The position numbers and the translations under genes were made by a program. A model generated the notes under the pieces. The model was not told the origin of the DNA, searched no databases, and saw only the letters and a list, made by a program, of their open reading frames with translations. A stretch of DNA of 64,000 nucleotides, taken from Bacteroidales bacterium (lineage in GTDB: Bacteria > Bacteroidota > Bacteroidia > Bacteroidales > F082). The first letter of the stretch is position 1. Every line of letters begins with the position of its first letter. Shown piece by piece: positions 1 to 9,600 of this stretch. The stretch is taken from the NCBI GenBank assembly GCA_017548125.1, contig JAFYNK010000023.1:1-64000 (forward strand). Direction: 5' to 3'.

Positions 1-137
1 GTTTTTCTTGAAAGAACATAGCGAGCTATGTGATTGAAAGAAAGGCGAAAAGATTCCAAGAAAAAACATAAAGCATGCAAAAGTTTTAATTGTTACTGTC
101 AAAAAATTATTTTAACGGGGAATTTATAGAAGTCCCC
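1..137. repeat. MITE-like repeat, copy 1 (left part outside the window)
   Basis: This stretch is about 97% identical to 41184-41320, differing by two substitutions and two one-base indels. It holds a perfect 7-bp inverted repeat (ACATAGC, GA spacer, GCTATGT at 16-31), a weaker outer pairing of TTTTTCTTG near the start with CAAGAAAAA near 57-65, and ends in AATTTATAGAAGTCCCC, the right terminal repeat of the complete copy. Its left terminus would lie before the window starts. Confidence 0.8.
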
Positions 138-290
138 TAAATCTCATGGTCGCGGAAGAAGGAGAAGAACATGGTGAGTGAGAGGAATTTTGTGGTTAAA
201 ATACGAGAAAATTAACAAAACAAAATATTATTCTTTATTCATAATTATTATTACCTTTGCATTATAGCAAATGACTTTAAGATAACAATT
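138..290 (+). other. Spacer between repeat copy 1 and hsdM
   Basis: No gene is visible between the end of the repeat and hsdM apart from a trivial 11-codon reading frame. The right half is AT-rich and carries the candidate hsdM promoter. Confidence 0.6.
252..259 (+). promoter_or_regulatory. Bacteroidetes -7 box for the hsd locus
   Basis: TACCTTTG fits the TAnnTTTG element and lies 31 bp before the hsdM start. A clear -33 TTG is not evident. Confidence 0.6.
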
Positions 291-2213
291 ATGACCAATA
301 TAAAGAAACTCGAGGCCGAATTATGGGAATCGGCAGATCTGCTCCGCCAAGGAAGTAAACTCACTAGCAGTCAATACTGTATGCCAGTACTTGCCTTGTT
401 ATTCTTGCGTTATGCCTTTAGCCGATTCAAGATGGTGGAAGCTGAAATCTTGCAAAGCCGTCCTTCCCGAGGTGGTAGAGTGATGCCTGTAGAGGCAAGC
501 GACTTCGCAGCTAAGAGCGCCTTGTTCCTTCCACGTGAAGCTCAATACGACTATTTGGTAAATCTTCCAGCTAATATTGCAGACGCAGGCTTGAAAACCA
601 AGGACGGTAAAGATATCAATTCATTAGGCGAAGCCGTCAATTATGCGATGCAGTTGGTAGAAGAACAGAGCGAACAGCTCACAGGCGTTCTTCCTAAAAG
701 TTATACGATGTTTGCCGATGACTTGTTGTCCGACTTGCTTCGTATCTTCAATAATCAGACTATCGATGAAGTGGGTGGTGATGTGATTGGTCGTATTTAT
801 GAATATTTCTTGTCGAAGTTTGCCAAGGCTGTAGCCAGTGATGATGGAGTCTTCTTTACTCCTAAATCGTTGGTAAAGATGCTGGTCAATGTATTGGAGC
901 CTACATCGGGTATCATGCTCGACCCTGCTTGCGGTTCGGGTGGTATGTTCGTACAGACTGGCGATTTTGTAAATCAAGCTGGCCTCAACGCCAATACACA
1001 AATGACATTCTATGGTCAGGAAAAGGTGGAATACAACGCTCAGCTTTGTTTGATGAACATGGCAGTGCATGGATTGAACGGTAAGATTATTTCAGGCGAC
1101 GAGGCTAATTCATTCTATCACGATGCATACAACTTGGAGGGTAAATGCGACTATGTCATGGCCAATCCTCCGTTCAATGTAGATAAAGTAAAATCAGAAT
1201 CGGCTTGGGCTGCTGGTCGTCTGCCCTTTGGCTTGCCTGGTGTTAATGCAAAAAGCAAGGAAATAGGTAATGCCAATTATTTGTGGATTAGCTATTTTCA
1301 TGCTTATCTAAATGACCATGGCCGTGCCGGTTTTGTTATGGCAAGTTCGGCTACCGACAGCGCCAACAAAGACCGCGATATTCGCGAAAAATTAGTACGT
1401 ACTGGCGATGTTGATGTCATGGTTAGTGTAGGCAATAATTTCTTCTACACCCTTTCTCTTCCTTGTTCGTTGTGGTTCTTCGATAAAGCCAAACGTGCAG
1501 AAAATCGTGATAAGGTGCTCTTCATCGATGCACGAAATTATTATACAGTGGTTGACCGTACCCTCAACGAATGGACGGAATGGCAGTTGCGCAACTTGCA
1601 AGCTATCGTGCACCTCTATCGTGGGGAAACAGATAAATACAAGAGACTTTTAGATGATTATAATCAAGCTATAGACATAGCTGTAGCTGCATTAGATGAG
1701 CAAGCTATTTCATTTAGCGAACTTATCGATAGAGATACTCGTGGTCACTTCTTGGGAACAATGGGTTGGATAAAATCTGCTGGACATAATTATGCTGAAT
1801 TGAAACAAAGTATAGAGGGGCAGATTAATCAGACCAAAGGATGTGCGAAGTCGGCAGAATCGTTTATCGAAAAGCGCAAAGTAAAAGCCATGCGCCAAGC
1901 AGGTGAGGACTTCTGCGGTGTGCTGAATAGCTTGCTAACTGTTATTAATGAGCATGAATGGCTCACCGAAAAATTTGGCGAAGGAGAATATAAGGACGTA
2001 CTTGGACTTTGTAAGATTGCCACTATCCAAGAGATTGAGGAAAAGAACTATTCGCTTACTCCGGGAGCATACGTTGGTGTGGCTGAAGCGGAAGACGATG
2101 GTGTGAACTTCCACGAACGCATGACAGAAATTCATGCCGAACTGAAACGCCTGAACTATGAAGCCAATGTCTTGATGAGTGAGATTTTGAAAGGTTGGGA
2201 GGAGTTGAAATGA
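291..2213 (+). CDS. hsdM: Type I restriction-modification DNA methyltransferase subunit HsdM
   Basis: HsdM transfers a methyl group from S-adenosylmethionine to adenine in the sequence chosen by HsdS, and is also part of the HsdR-containing restriction complex. The 640-residue protein has an N-terminal helical HsdM_N region, the SAM-binding motif DPACGSGG at residues 211-218 and the catalytic motif NPPF at 292-295 typical of N6-adenine methyltransferases. A C-terminal helical region of about 200 residues probably contacts HsdS. The ATG lies 31 bp after a -7 box, and the stop codon overlaps the next start in an ATGA arrangement. It is the first gene of a six-gene same-strand locus. Confidence 0.95.
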   Translation: MTNIKKLEAELWESADLLRQGSKLTSSQYCMPVLALLFLRYAFSRFKMVEAEILQSRPSRGGRVMPVEASDFAAKSALFLPREAQYDYLVNLPANIADAGLKTKDGKDINSLGEAVNYAMQLVEEQSEQLTGVLPKSYTMFADDLLSDLLRIFNNQTIDEVGGDVIGRIYEYFLSKFAKAVASDDGVFFTPKSLVKMLVNVLEPTSGIMLDPACGSGGMFVQTGDFVNQAGLNANTQMTFYGQEKVEYNAQLCLMNMAVHGLNGKIISGDEANSFYHDAYNLEGKCDYVMANPPFNVDKVKSESAWAAGRLPFGLPGVNAKSKEIGNANYLWISYFHAYLNDHGRAGFVMASSATDSANKDRDIREKLVRTGDVDVMVSVGNNFFYTLSLPCSLWFFDKAKRAENRDKVLFIDARNYYTVVDRTLNEWTEWQLRNLQAIVHLYRGETDKYKRLLDDYNQAIDIAVAALDEQAISFSELIDRDTRGHFLGTMGWIKSAGHNYAELKQSIEGQINQTKGCAKSAESFIEKRKVKAMRQAGEDFCGVLNSLLTVINEHEWLTEKFGEGEYKDVLGLCKIATIQEIEEKNYSLTPGAYVGVAEAEDDGVNFHERMTEIHAELKRLNYEANVLMSEILKGWEELK

Positions 2214-3253
2214 ATATGAACCCTTCATATACCAAACTATTGGCCTTACTCGATGAGTACCATCGGTTAGGCATTGCAGAGCAGATAGACTACCAAAAGT
2301 TCTATCTCTACTCGCTCATTACGCACTCTACAGCCATTGAAGGCAGTACCGTAACAGAGATTGAAAACCAACTGCTTTTCGATGAAGGTATTTCGGCCAA
2401 GGGACGTAGTATCCAGGAACAGATGATGAACCTCGACTTGAAAAACGCCTACGTACGCTCCATGCAAATGGCTGGTTTGCATACCGATTTTTCAGTAGAA
2501 ATGATGAAAGGTCTGTCGGCATTGGTGATGAAGAATACAGGTAGCGAATATCATACCATGCAAGGTACATTCGATTCTTCTAAAGGCGACCTACGCTTGT
2601 TGGGCGTAACAGCAGGTGTGGGTGGCAGTTCGTATATGAATTTCCAGAAAGTGCCTGCTAAATTGGAAGAATTTTGCAAGCAACTGAACGAACAAAGAAA
2701 AGCTTTGTTGCAAACCGATGATGTGATTGCCAAATATCTGTTGAGCTTCGATGCTCACTTTCAGTTAGTCACTATTCATCCGTGGGTGGATGGTAATGGT
2801 CGTATGTCTCGATTGGTGATGAATCATTTGCAATATGAATTTGGCTTGATACCATCGAAAATCGTAAAGGAAGACAAAGCCGAATATATCCAGTCGTTGA
2901 TAGATGCACGTGAACAAGAAACCTTGGCTCCTTATCGGGAATTTATGGTAAAAGAACACATCCGTAACTTGACCCGAGAAATCGAATCATTCAAGAAATC
3001 GCAAGTTTCTGACCCGATAAATACGGCTTCTGACCCGATAAATAAGTTCTCTGACCCGATAACTGAGCAGCTTTATCAGGCAATTTTGAAAGATAATACA
3101 CTGAACTATGCGGCTTATGGCGAGCAAATAGGTGTATCAGAAGCTACAATAAAGCGTCGTTTGAGTGAGTTGAAAAAGTCTGGCCTTGTTATTCGTGTAG
3201 GAAGTAATAAGAATGGACATTGGGAGATTGTAGGAAAGGAGGATGAGGTATGA
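2210..3253 (+). CDS. Fic family protein with C-terminal winged helix (Fic 1 of the hsd locus)
   Basis: Fic enzymes usually transfer AMP or another nucleotide-derived group to a hydroxyl on a target protein. The core motif HPWVDGNGR is at residues 190-198. An N-terminal inhibitory motif of the [S/T]xxxE[G/N] type (STAIEG, 40-45) makes this a class II, self-inhibited Fic. A linker with three SDPI repeats (about 267-285) leads to a winged-helix-like domain (290-347). The start is the ATG overlapping the hsdM stop, preceded by GGGAGG at a good distance; an upstream TTG in frame is less likely. The target is unknown. Position inside the hsd operon implies co-expression, and the winged helix could allow DNA binding or autoregulation, which is inference. 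Confidence 0.9.
   Translation: MNMNPSYTKLLALLDEYHRLGIAEQIDYQKFYLYSLITHSTAIEGSTVTEIENQLLFDEGISAKGRSIQEQMMNLDLKNAYVRSMQMAGLHTDFSVEMMKGLSALVMKNTGSEYHTMQGTFDSSKGDLRLLGVTAGVGGSSYMNFQKVPAKLEEFCKQLNEQRKALLQTDDVIAKYLLSFDAHFQLVTIHPWVDGNGRMSRLVMNHLQYEFGLIPSKIVKEDKAEYIQSLIDAREQETLAPYREFMVKEHIRNLTREIESFKKSQVSDPINTASDPINKFSDPITEQLYQAILKDNTLNYAAYGEQIGVSEATIKRRLSELKKSGLVIRVGSNKNGHWEIVGKEDEV
3008..3064 (+). repeat. In-frame 21-bp tandem repeat in fic 1
   Basis: Three copies of a unit beginning TCTGACCCGATAA start at 3008, 3029 and 3050, a period of exactly 21 bp. Each encodes SDPI(N/T) plus three variable residues in the linker between the Fic domain and the winged helix. A change in copy number would keep the frame and alter only linker length. 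Confidence 0.85.
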
Positions 3254-3306
3254 GCGAATGGAAGAAACTGAAATTGGGAGAAGTTGAAATGAAGAAAGGA
3301 GAAAAC

Positions 3307-4485
3307 ATGGAACAAGACATCAAAGTATATCAGAATGCGGTTGACATAATCAAAGCCTCGATTCTTCATAGTCAAGCAAGAGCTGTAAAGGCTGTTAATC
3401 AAGAACAATTAGCTTTATACTATGGCATAGGCAGGTATGTATCAATAAATACTCGTAAAAAACATTGGGGACAAGGTGCGATAGAAGCAATAAGCAGCCA
3501 GTTGCGCAAGGAATTACCAGGCTTGCGTGGGTTTTCTGCACGAAACATAAAGAATATGCGTACATTCTACGAAGAATGGCGTTTGCTTGAACAACAGAAT
3601 TCGGCAGTTCTGACTGCCGAAATTGCAGGAATTAACACTAATTCGGCAGTTACAACTGCCGAAATCCCCGACGATAGCGAAATCCGTCAACTACAATTGG
3701 TGGATTTACCTAATTTCCCATTGAAGGAATTTCTGAGTGTCAGCTTTACTCATCACATTGCCATTTTGGCTAAGGCAAAGACATACGATGAACGAATCTT
3801 CTATATGAAGTATGCCGATGACTATAAAGTCAAGGTTGAGGATTTAGAAAAGGCCATAAGCCAAGACCTCTTTCATCATCAAGACAAGGTGCCTAATAAC
3901 TTCTTGACTACCATTCCTGACTACAAGCAGGCATATCGTGCCATCCAGATGTTCAAAGATGAATACTTGCTGGACTACATTAATGTTGAAGAATTAGGGA
4001 TGCACGATGAAGAAATCGACGAGCGGGTCATAGAAAGCAATATCGTTCACAATGTAAAGAACTTTATTATGACATTCGGAAAGGGCTTTACCTATTGTGG
4101 CAATCAGGTGCATTACGATAAATTGGGACATGACCACTGGATAGACCTTCAGTTCTTCAATCGAGACCTGAATAGAACCGTTGTTTTTGAACTGAAAAGA
4201 GGTGATTTCAAGGTGGCCTATCTGGCACAGTTGAGTAGCTATTTACGTATATTGAACGATGACGACCGCCGTAGCCACGAAGATGCTCCCATTGGTATTA
4301 TACTCTGCAAAAATGCAGACAAAGCATACGTGGAATACATCATGCAGGATTTTCGCCAACCGATGGGTGTAGCAACTTATAAAACTGCCGATGAAATGGA
4401 TCCAGAACTTCTGAAAGTGTTACCGCCCAAAGAAGAACTGCAAAGAGTATTTCAGGGAAACAGCAAGAAGGAAGATGAGGTATGA
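3307..4485 (+). CDS. DUF1016 (YhcG-like) PD-(D/E)xK nuclease family protein
   Basis: The family combines an N-terminal helical DUF1016_N domain with a C-terminal PD-(D/E)xK nuclease-like domain. The first is visible here in the segment with GIGRYVS and ARNIKNMRTFYEEW. The second is marked by VVFELKRGDF, which supplies the E-x-K residues, about 290 residues into the protein. The natural start is taken as the ATG at 3307 (MEQDIKVYQN...), preceded by AAAGGAGA. The frame is open back to an ATG at 3250 that overlaps the fic stop, but those 19 codons begin MSEWKKLKLGEV, which looks like the beginning of an HsdS protein rather than of DUF1016. The stop overlaps the hsdS start. Its role in the locus is unknown. 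Confidence 0.85.
   Translation: MEQDIKVYQNAVDIIKASILHSQARAVKAVNQEQLALYYGIGRYVSINTRKKHWGQGAIEAISSQLRKELPGLRGFSARNIKNMRTFYEEWRLLEQQNSAVLTAEIAGINTNSAVTTAEIPDDSEIRQLQLVDLPNFPLKEFLSVSFTHHIAILAKAKTYDERIFYMKYADDYKVKVEDLEKAISQDLFHHQDKVPNNFLTTIPDYKQAYRAIQMFKDEYLLDYINVEELGMHDEEIDERVIESNIVHNVKNFIMTFGKGFTYCGNQVHYDKLGHDHWIDLQFFNRDLNRTVVFELKRGDFKVAYLAQLSSYLRILNDDDRRSHEDAPIGIILCKNADKAYVEYIMQDFRQPMGVATYKTADEMDPELLKVLPPKEELQRVFQGNSKKEDEV
3600..3663 (+). repeat. Two tandem palindromes inside the DUF1016 gene
   Basis: TTCGGCAGT/ACTGCCGAA (3600-3608 and 3613-3621) and TTCGGCAGTT/AACTGCCGAA (3642-3651 and 3654-3663) are perfect inverted repeats 42 bp apart. They encode the related peptides NSAVLTAEI and NSAVTTAEI in the linker between the two domains. 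Confidence 0.85.
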
Positions 4486-5657
4486 GTGAGTGGAAATTAA
4501 AGGATTGTTGCCTAAGTATTTCTGATGGAGATCACCTTCCTCCTCCTAAATCAGATTGTGGTATTCCGTTTATAACGATATCTAATATCGACTCTACAAA
4601 TCATATTGATTTCAGTAATACTTTATTCGTACCTACAGAATATTACGATAACCTTGACTCTATAAGAAAGGCTCAACCCGATGACATAATTTATTCAGTG
4701 GTTGGTTCCTTTGGAAAACCTGTATTAATAAAGGAGAATAAGAAATTTGTATTTCAAAGACATATAGCTATTTTACGTCCGAACAATGAGATAGTTGATT
4801 CTCGATACTTATATTACATAATGTTATCAAGAAACTTCTATATGCAAGCGGATTCAGTTGCTGTAGGTGCTGCTCAAAGAACTATTAGTTTAACATCTTT
4901 GAGAAATATGAAGGTAAACTTACCGGAATTATCAATCCAACAACACATCGCTACCGCCCTTTCCCGTTACGACTCCTTGATAGAAAACTATCAGAAGCAA
5001 ATAAAGCTATTGGAAGAATCTGCACAACGTTTCTATAAGGAATGGTTTATCGACCTCCGCTTCCCTGGTCACGAAAATACCAAAATCGTGGATGGTGTGC
5101 CTGAGGGGTGGAAGAAGAAGAAATTAATGGATATAGCTGATGTTGTTATGGGCCAAAGTCCTAAATCTGAGTTTTATAATTCAGAGAAGAAAGGTCTTCC
5201 TTTTCATCAAGGAGTGGGTAGTTATGGATTTCGCTTTGTTGATGATAATGTCTATAGTTCATCATTAACTAGAATAGCAGAACCTAATAGTATATTATTT
5301 AGTGTTAGAGCACCAGTAGGAAGACTGAACTTTACAAAAAATAAAATAGTTATTGGTAGAGGTCTTGCCGCTATGAATCATAAAAATGGTAGCCAAAGCT
5401 ATCTGTTTTATCTTCTTAAAGAAAGATTTTTCAAAGATGATATTATTGGTAACGGGGCAATATTTGCGTCTATTTCTAAAGACGAACTGCTTAATCAAAT
5501 TTTTATAGTTCCAAACGATAAGTTGGTTTCGCAGTTTAATTCTATCGTAAATAAAATGGATAATAGTATCCAATCTATTGATACCCAAATCCGCCACCTC
5601 ACCGAAGCGCGAGACCGTTTGCTTCCCAAGTTAATGAATGGAGAAATAGAAGTGTAA
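4482..5657 (+). CDS. hsdS: Type I restriction-modification specificity subunit HsdS
   Basis: HsdS carries the target-recognition domains that choose the bipartite DNA site for the HsdM/HsdR complex. The 391-residue protein has the usual layout: a first recognition domain (about 1-155), a central conserved helical spacer (about 158-200, containing QQHIATALSRYDSLIENY and FYKEWF), a second recognition domain (about 205-350, starting VPEGWKKKKL) and a C-terminal helix ending in ARDRLLPKLMNGEIEV. The ATG overlaps the DUF1016 stop. Only one hsdS is present, with no neighbouring recombinase or inverted second copy, so DNA-inversion switching is not supported here. Specificity cannot be read from sequence alone. 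Confidence 0.93.
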   Translation: MSEWKLKDCCLSISDGDHLPPPKSDCGIPFITISNIDSTNHIDFSNTLFVPTEYYDNLDSIRKAQPDDIIYSVVGSFGKPVLIKENKKFVFQRHIAILRPNNEIVDSRYLYYIMLSRNFYMQADSVAVGAAQRTISLTSLRNMKVNLPELSIQQHIATALSRYDSLIENYQKQIKLLEESAQRFYKEWFIDLRFPGHENTKIVDGVPEGWKKKKLMDIADVVMGQSPKSEFYNSEKKGLPFHQGVGSYGFRFVDDNVYSSSLTRIAEPNSILFSVRAPVGRLNFTKNKIVIGRGLAAMNHKNGSQSYLFYLLKERFFKDDIIGNGAIFASISKDELLNQIFIVPNDKLVSQFNSIVNKMDNSIQSIDTQIRHLTEARDRLLPKLMNGEIEV

Positions 5658-5680
5658 TTAATTCAGAAAAGGAAATAGAC

Positions 5681-6676
5681 ATGTATATACCACCATTTGA
5701 AATAAGTACAGAAGCAATCAATATGGTTGCTGAAATATCAGCACAAGTGGAACGTTTTGTCATCCGTATGGAACAAGAAGATGGATTGCGCCTTCGAAAA
5801 GTCAATCGTATAAAAACCATACACTCATCATTGGCAATAGAAGGTAATACCTTGAGTGAAAATGAAGTTAGCGACATCATCGACGGCAAAACAGTTGTTG
5901 CTCCAATCAAGCAGATTCAAGAGGTGAAGAATGCTATAGCAACTTACGAACTATATCCTACACTTGATGCTTTTAAAGAGAAAGATTTGCTGAAGGCTCA
6001 CTCTGTGATGATGAAAGCTTTGATAGATGATGCAGGACAATATAGAAGATGTGGAGTCGGTGTTTTCGGTCAACAAGGTTTGGCTCACCTCGCACCTCCT
6101 GCAGATAGAGTTCCAATACTGATGAGCGAACTAATGGAGTGGCTGAAAAAATCAAAAGACCATTTATTAATTCGTTCCTGTGTCTTTCATTATGAATTTG
6201 AGTTTATACATCCTTTCATAGATGGAAACGGACGTATGGGACGACTATGGCAATCCCTTATTTTGGGTAAATTTAATCCCGTATTTGAATATCTCCCTGT
6301 CGAAAATATGGTATATGCAAATCAACAGGCATATTATGATGCGATAACGGAAAGCACCAACAAAGGACAATCTGGTCCCTTCATCGATTTTATGCTTCGC
6401 GAAATTCTTGATTCGTTGAACAAACACAAGAAAATACCAAACACTAATAATGTCGGTAATAATGTCGGTAATAATGTCGGTAATAATGTCGGTAATAATG
6501 AGAAAAAAATATTGGATATGATTAGCAATATTCCAACAGTTACTACTCCACAATTAGCGGAGATGCTGGGAGTAACAAAACGTCAGTGTGAAAGAATCAT
6601 TTCGTCGATGAAGCAACGTGGATTACTTCGTCGTATCGGAACAAAAGGAGGTTATTGGGAAATCATTAATAAATAA
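5681..6676 (+). CDS. Fic family protein with C-terminal winged helix (Fic 2 of the hsd locus)
   Basis: This second Fic protein of the locus is 331 residues long. It has the catalytic motif HPFIDGNGR at 177-185, the N-terminal inhibitory motif SLAIEGN at 50-56 (class II), a repetitive linker (VGNN repeats, about 255-273) and a C-terminal winged-helix-like domain (about 275-331). It is distinct in sequence from Fic 1 rather than a recent duplicate. The start has AAAGGA about 8 bases upstream and is 23 bases after hsdS; the stop is 4 bases before hsdR. Modification target and donor are unknown. Confidence 0.92.
   Translation: MYIPPFEISTEAINMVAEISAQVERFVIRMEQEDGLRLRKVNRIKTIHSSLAIEGNTLSENEVSDIIDGKTVVAPIKQIQEVKNAIATYELYPTLDAFKEKDLLKAHSVMMKALIDDAGQYRRCGVGVFGQQGLAHLAPPADRVPILMSELMEWLKKSKDHLLIRSCVFHYEFEFIHPFIDGNGRMGRLWQSLILGKFNPVFEYLPVENMVYANQQAYYDAITESTNKGQSGPFIDFMLREILDSLNKHKKIPNTNNVGNNVGNNVGNNVGNNEKKILDMISNIPTVTTPQLAEMLGVTKRQCERIISSMKQRGLLRRIGTKGGYWEIINK
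6446..6499 (+). repeat. In-frame 12-bp tandem repeat in fic 2
   Basis: Four and a half perfect copies of AATAATGTCGGT encode NNVG repeats in the linker before the winged helix. The unit is a multiple of three, so slippage changes linker length without breaking the frame. Confidence 0.9.
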
Positions 6677-6680
6677 TATT

Positions 6681-9600
6681 ATGTCAAAAGACTACAGCGA
6701 AGACCAACTGATACAAAAGAGTGCAGCCGATTTGTTGGAAAACGAACTCGGCTGGACCAGTGTGATGGCATGGGATACCGAAGTGCTTGGTGAATCAGGT
6801 ACATTGGGCAGAAAAAGCTATCACGAAGTGTTGCTTACACGCCATTTCTGCAAGGCATTGAAAAGTCTGAATCCGTGGATGACGGACAAGCAGTTGGGCG
6901 AAGCCGTAGAACGGATGACAGAACGCATGAGCAGCCAGTCGCTGATGCAAATCAACGAACAGAAATATCAATACATCAAGGACGGCATACCGGTAACACG
7001 CACCAAACCGAATGGTGAAACGGAAGAAGTGAAAGCTAAGGTAATAGACTTCGCTTCGCCAGAGAAGAACGAGTTTATGTGCGTGCGAGAACTATGGGTA
7101 TATGGCTCGCTGTATAGAAGAAGAGCCGACATTGTAGGCTTCGTTAATGGCATTCCGTTGTTGTTTATGGAACTGAAAAACCACGATGTGGAAGTTGTGG
7201 ATGCCTTTAACAAGAACTATCGTGACTATTTAGACACCATTCCGCAATTATTTCATCATAATGCGTTCATCATGTTCAGCAATGGGCTTGAAGCTCGTGT
7301 CGGAACTATTGATTCAAAGTGGGAGTTCTTCCACGAATGGAAACGACTTAACGAGATGGAAGCAGGCAGCATCGAACTGCCTACCATGTTGAGAGGCATC
7401 TGCAAGAAAGAGAACTTCTTAGATTTACTAGAAAACTTTATCCTTTACGACCACTCTGACGGCCATACTGTTAAAATCTTATCACGAAACCATCAATATT
7501 TAGGTGTCAACCAAGCGGTAGAAAAATATCGTAACAGAGAATTAGAGAATGGAAAACTCGGCGTTTTCTGGCATACGCAAGGCAGCGGAAAGAGTTATTC
7601 TATGCTCTTCTTGGCACAGAAGATACGCCGCAAGTTTGCAGGTTCGCCCACCATTGTGGTATTGACCGACCGTGAGGAACTTAACAAACAGATAAGCGAT
7701 ACTTTCGAAAATTGTGGAATGTTAGGTAAAGTAAAGGCAAGAGAATTTATTGCTCAAAGTGGTGAAGATTTGATAACTAAACTGAAAGGAAATCCTTCGT
7801 TCATCTTCTCGCTGATTCAGAAGTTCAATAAGCCAAATGCAGAACCGATTTATCCTGATCATGACATCGTGGTAATCAGCGACGAAGCGCATCGTACTCA
7901 GAACGGTATCTTTGCCGATAACTTGATGCACCTGCTGCCTACAGCCAATCGTATTGGTTTTACTGGCACTCCGTTGCTTTCCAATGACAATATCACCGCT
8001 CGTACTTTTGGCGGTTATGTAAGTATCTATGACTTTAAGCGAGCTGTGGATGATAAGGCGACAGTTCCTTTATATTACGAAAACCGAGGAGAAAAATTGC
8101 AGGATTTACAGAATCCTGAAATCAATGAAGAGATAGCTGCTGCCCTTGAGCAAGCTGGAGATATTGATGCTTCGCAACAGGCCAAACTGGAAAGAGATTT
8201 TGCCAAGGAAGTCCATTTATTGACAGCCCCGAAGCGTTTACGTATTGTTGCCAAGAACTTTGTACAACATTATAGCGACCTTTGGACATCAGGCAAAGCC
8301 ATGATGGTTAGCTATAACAAAGTGACTTGCGTGCGGATGTATGAATATGTACAAGAATACTGGCAGAAGGAAATTGCTTCATTAGAAAAACAGATTGCGA
8401 AATCGACATCTCAGCAAGAAGTTCAAGAGTTGAACCGTAAGTTGAAGTGGATGCAAGAAACGGAAATGGCGGTGGTGGTTTCCCAAGAGCAAAATGAAAT
8501 ACAGACTTTCCAGAAATGGGGATTGGATATACTTCCACATCGCACCAAAATGGAAAAGAGGGAACTTGACAAAGAGTTCAAAGATAAAGATAACAAACTG
8601 AGAATAGTGTTTGTCTGCGCCATGTGGCTTACCGGTTTCGATGTCAAGACACTTTCATGTCTCTATATCGACAAGCCGATGAAAGCACACACTTTGATGC
8701 AGACCATAGCTCGTGCTAATCGTGTGGCTGAAGGCAAGACCAATGGACTTATCATTGACTATATCGGTATCGTCAAGGCTCTTCGCCAGGCGTTAGCCGA
8801 CTATACTATGGAAAATCCTGAAGGAGAAGGCGGAAATGACCCAACGATAGACAAGGATGAACTTATTAAACATGTGTATGAAGCCATAGCTGCTGCTACA
8901 GCATTTTTGAAAGAACATGAATTTGAATTAAAGAATCTAATAGAAGCTGATAATTTCTTTAAGTTATTCTTGTTGAAAGAAGCTGCCAATGCCATGTGTG
9001 CCACAGCAGAAATCAGAAAGACATATTGTACTTATGCAACCACCTTGTTGAAACTATGGAAATATTTAGATCGTGAAGACATCACCTCGGAGATGAAACA
9101 GCAGAAAGATGCCATAGAAGCTATATACAAGGAATTACAGAAAAAACGGAAACATGCCGACATTACAGATTTGAGTGTTGCCATCAATGATATTGTAAAC
9201 GAACATTTACAGATAAGTATTGCCGAAGTATCAGAACCCGACGCATACCGCCAATTTGATATCAGTGGCATCAACTTCGACTTGCTCCGCCGTGAGTTTG
9301 CCAAGAGCAAAGAGAAAAACCTGATAATGAAAGACATTCAAGAGTTGTTGCAAGAACGCATTGCACAGATGTTAGCACAGAATCCTTCACGTATCAATTT
9401 CTATGAGAAATACCAAGAAATTATCCGTGAATATAACCAAAAGCTAAATCGTGTGGAAATAGAACAGACTTTTGAGGAACTGATGCAGCTTTCGCAAAAA
9501 CTGACAGAAGAAGAAAAACGATATGTCAGAGAAGGCTTTGAAAACGACGAACAGCTTTCTATGTACGATTTGCTGATGAAAGATAATCTTTCAAAAGAAG

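Noticed and set aside
138..290. tRNA or structured RNA in the spacer before hsdM
   Set aside because: No cloverleaf or strong stem was seen apart from the repeat element.
2195..2209. Earlier TTG start for fic 1
   Set aside because: The ATG overlapping the hsdM stop has a better ribosome-binding distance and matches family starts.
4482..5657. Phase-variable hsdS by DNA inversion
   Set aside because: Only one hsdS is present, with no second partial copy, inverted repeats or site-specific recombinase beside it.
6618..6680. Earlier start for hsdR inside the second fic gene
   Set aside because: It would overlap the fic coding end by about 60 bases and add a non-homologous leader; the ATG at 6681 fits better.
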